NCBI RefSeq assembly: GCF_032854445.1
Contig: NW_027017981.1
Span: 62,001 to 126,000 of the forward strand
Reading direction: 5' to 3'
Origin: Liolophura sinensis
Lineage: Eukaryota; Mollusca; Polyplacophora; Chitonida; Chitonidae
DNA length: 64,000 nucleotides
Shown here one piece after another: positions 61,001 through 64,000 of this stretch (positions are counted from its first letter, which is position 1; the number at the start of each line of letters is the position of its first letter). A model generated the notes under the pieces. The model made no database searches and was not told the DNA's origin. It saw nothing but the letters and a program-made list of their open reading frames with translations. Both the position numbers and the translations under genes were made by a program.

Positions 61001-61844
61001 TGCGTGTAGAGAAGAGATTTGAGGTCTTCTGGGCTGCCCAAGGGCACATAACTTATAGTCAAAAGTTGAATATAGTAATGACCAGTCGCGATGGTACATA
61101 GTACAGTGTAGCCGATTTCAATTAACAAAAAGACCAGGCAAAAATGCAAAAGTGGAAAAACTGTTCCAGTGTTGCTGGTAAGAGGCTAATCCGACGTATT
61201 TTGTGACGAGAAATCGAATGGTGCAAACCGCGTTGCTCTCCGACCAATACTTTTGGCTGTAGCGACAATTGAATGATCATTGATGTCATAATCACGTGCC
61301 CATCAACGGCTCTTACTCCATGGAAACCAGAGAAATTTGCAATTTTTCAACTGCTGCCGATGCCTGGCTCAATTCCGCATCTTTTGGCACCTTATCAATG
61401 TGGGCCTGTGGTCAGTTGTACTTTTTACAGCAGACTGTATCAAGTACCTTGTGTTTTTTATGTACAAATGGTGTGGTTTTTCTACACGTAGATAAAGACA
61501 TTGAGATTGTCTTGGACTTAGAAGTAAGACAATTGCTGGGTGAGTTAAATGGGCTTAGCCCAAAGATTTGACATCTTCTGGGCTCCCGAAAAGCACATAA
61601 CTTATAGTCAAAAGTTGAATATAGTAATGACCAGTCGCGATGGTACATAGTACAGTGTAGCCGATTTCAATTAACAAAAAGACCAGGCAAAAATGCAAAA
61701 GTGGAAAAACTGATCCAGTGTTGCTGGGAAGAAGCTAATCCGACGTATTTTGTGACGAGAAATCGAATGGTGCAAACCGCGTTGCTCTCCGACCAATACT
61801 TTTGGCTGTAGCGACAATTGAATGATCATTAATGTCATAACCAC
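58003..61844. repeat. Seven units matching 16.3-19.0 kb, with two extra units
   Basis: Units start at 58003, 58552, 59101, 59649, 60198, 60747 and 61296. Five correspond to 16261, 16810, 17359, 17908 and 18459 through rare marks: AACATCTGACG, GATCAATGATG, GAATGTAGTAATG, CTCCGACTAATAC and GATCTCATAACC. Relative to that copy one unit is gained across 59101-59649 and another at 61296, which has CCATCAACGG and CTTATCAATG. Unit 60747 ends GCGTGTAGAGAAGAG and TGCCCAAGGG, unlike 18459, which marks the second joint. Confidence 0.86.
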
Positions 61845-64000
61845 TTGCCCAGCAACGGATCTTACTCCATGGAAACCAGAGAAATTTGCAATTTTTCAAC
61901 TGCTGCCGATGCCTGGCTCAATTCCGCTTCTTTTGGCACCTTATTAATGTGGGCCTGTGGTCAGTTGTACTTTTTACAGCAGACTGTATCAAGTACCTTG
62001 TGTTTTTTATGTACAAATGGTGTGGTTTTTCTACACGTAGATAAAGACATTGAGATTGTCTTGGACTTAGAAGTAAGACAATTGCTGGGTGAGTTAAATG
62101 CGCCTAGAGAAAAGATTTGAGGTCTTCTGGGCTACCGAAGGGCACATAACTTATAGTCAAAAGTTGAATATAGTAATGACCAGTCGCGATGGTACATAGT
62201 ACAGTGTAGCCGGTTTCAATTAACAAAAAGACCAGGCAAAAATGCAAAAGTGGAAAAACTGTTCCAGTGCTGCTGGTAAGAGGCTAATCCGACGTATTTT
62301 GTGACGAGAAATCGAATGGTGCAAACCGCGTTGCTCTCCGACCAATACTTTTGGCTGTAGCGACAATTGAATGATCATTGATGTCATAATCACGTGCCCA
62401 GCAACGGCTCTTACTCCATGGAAACCAGGGAAATTTGCAATTTTTCAACAGCTGCCGATGCCTGGCTCAATTCCGCATCTTTTGGCACCTTATTAATGTG
62501 GGCCTGTGGTCAGTTGTACTTTTTACAGCAGACTGTATCAAGTACCTTGTGTTTTTTATGTACAAATGGTGTGGTTTTTCTACACGTAGATAAAGACATT
62601 GAGATTGTCTTGGAGTTAGAAGTAAGACAATTGCTGGGTGAGTTAAATGGGCTTAGCCCAAACATTTGAGGTCTTCTGGGCTACCGAAGGGCACATAACT
62701 TATAGTCAAAAGTTGAATATAGTAATGACCAGTCGCGATGGTACATAGTACAGTGTAGCCGATTTCAATTAACAAAATGACCAGGCAAAAATGCAAAAGT
62801 GGAAAAACTGTTCCAGTGTTGCTGGTAAGAGGCTAATCCGACATATTTTCTGACGAGAAATCGAATGGTGCAAACCGCGTTGCTCTCCGACCAATACTTT
62901 TGGCTGTAGCGACAATTGAATGATCATTAATGTCATAACCACTTGCCCAGCAACGGATCTTACTCCATGGAAACCAGACAAATTTGCAATTTTTCAACTG
63001 CTGCCGATGCCTGGCTCAATTCCGCATCTTTTGGCACCTTATTAATGTGGGCCTGTGGTCAGTTGTGCTTTTTACAGCAGACTGTATCAAGTACCTTATG
63101 TTTTTTAAGTACAAATGGTGTGGTTTTTCTACACGTAGATAAAGACATTGAGATTGTCTTGGACTTAGAAGTAAGACAATTGCTGGGTGAGTTAAATGCG
63201 CCTAGAGAAAAGATTTGAGGTCTTCTGGGCTACCGAAGGGCACATAACTTATAGTCAAAAGTTGAATATAGTAATGACCAGTCGCGATGGTACATAGTTC
63301 AGTGTAGCCGGTTTCAATTAACAAAAAGACCAGGCAAAAATGCAAAAGTGGAAAAACTGTTCCAGTGTTGCTGGTAAGAGGCTAATCCGACGTATTTTGT
63401 GACGAGAAATCGAATGGTGCAAACCGCGTTGCTCTCCGACCAATACTTTTGGCTGTAGCGACAATTGAATGATCATTGATGTCATAATCACGTGCCCAGC
63501 AACGGCTCTTACTCCATGGAAACCAGGGAAATTTGCAATATTTCAACAGGTGCCGATGCCTGGCTCAATTCCGCTTCTTTTGGCACCTTATTAATGTGGG
63601 TCTGTGGTCAGTTGTACTTTTTACAGCAGACTGTATCAAGTACCTTGTGTTTTTTATGTACAAATGGTGTGGTTTTTCTACAAGTAGATAAAGACATTGA
63701 GATTATCTTGGACATAGAAGTAAGACAATTGCTGGGTGAGTTAAATGGGCTTAGCCCAAAGATTTGACATCTTCTGGGCTACCGAAAAGCACATAACTTA
63801 TAGTCAAAAGTTGAATATAGTAATGACCAGTCGCGATGGTACATAGTACAGTGTAGCCGATTTCAATTAACAAAAAGACCAGGCCAAAATGCAAAAGTGG
63901 AAAAACTGTTCCAGTGTTGCTGGTAAGAGGCTAATCCGACGTATTTTCTGACGAAAAATCGAATGGTGCAAACCGCGTTGCTCTCCGACCAATACTTTTG
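61845..64000. repeat. Four-unit block seen three times, copy C (cut by window end)
   Basis: Units start at 61845, 62394, 62943 and 63492; the last is cut at 509 bp. The order and rare marks match 19008-21205: CTGATCCAG and GGAAGAAGC upstream, TTGGAGTTAG, AAAATGACCAGG, ACCAGACAAATTTG, TTTTTTAAGTAC, CATAGTTCAGTG and GGACATAGAAG. Copy C is closer to copy A than to copy B (29992). Spacings are all 549. Confidence 0.88.

Larger units (their letters stand above)
1..64000. repeat. 549-bp satellite array, about 116.6 units, head to tail
   Basis: The same 549-bp sequence recurs in one orientation from end to end. Phase is set by the GTG or TTG in CACGTGCCC / CACTTGCCC: 116 starts from 335 to 63492, 86 of 115 spacings exactly 549 and the others 546-554. 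No unique sequence, transposable element or inverted unit interrupts it. Most units differ from each other by a few percent by eye, and rare variants are shared between particular units, so the array has higher-order structure. I see no sub-repeat inside the unit. This is the pattern of satellite DNA kept similar by unequal crossing over and gene conversion. The repeat family is not one I recognise; a centromeric or pericentromeric place is inferred from the architecture only. Confidence 0.98.

Noticed and set aside
1-64000. CRISPR array
   Set aside because: Units are directly abutting 549-bp copies with no short repeats and no unique spacers.
1-64000. Transposable element array or insertions
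   Set aside because: No terminal repeats, target-site duplications, reverse transcriptase or transposase motifs, and no break in the 549-bp phase large enough to hold an element.

Overview
The window is one uninterrupted head-to-tail tandem array of a single satellite-type repeat. I see no unique DNA, no transposon insertion, no inverted unit and no recognisable gene. The unit is 549 bp. Using the recurrent GTG/TTG triplet in CACGTGCCC or CACTTGCCC as phase marker, the first unit starts at 335 and the last at 63492. That gives 115 complete units plus a partial unit at each end. Of the 115 spacings, 86 are exactly 549; the rest range from 546 to 554 and sum to +22 bp (mean 549.2).

Organism: a long homogeneous satellite of this size, with higher-order structure and no genes, points to a eukaryotic heterochromatic region such as a centromere, pericentromere or subtelomere. 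The unit has roughly 40% GC and keeps about 17 CpG sites, so it is not strongly CpG-depleted. This argues weakly for an invertebrate or another lightly methylated genome. I do not recognise the repeat family and name no species.

Layout: units differ at perhaps twenty to thirty diagnostic sites, and shared rare variants reveal nested duplications. (i) 335-4726 is a pair of four-unit (2196 bp) blocks. (ii) 8021-16260 carries three copies of another four-unit block, with a fourth at 55807-58002. (iii) 32188-36579 is a third, unrelated four-unit tandem pair. (iv) 44273-48662 and 49765-54160 are two copies of a multi-unit block about ten units apart. (v) 25599-29168 matches 36031-39051. (vi) About 14.1-21.2 kb is repeated at 55.8-64.0 kb with two extra units. 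A four-unit piece of it occurs a third time at 29992-32187.

No gene set works together here. A 91-codon reading frame recurs in about 68 units. It starts with GTG or TTG rather than ATG, has no recognised domain, and is broken by nonsense changes in 21 units, so I treat it as non-coding. The features most worth following are a strong hairpin just after that frame with apparent compensatory changes, the nested duplication pattern, and two zones dense in single-base indels (25.7-28.8 kb and 49.8-52.5 kb, with a smaller patch at 47.3-47.7 kb) that look more like consensus error than biology.
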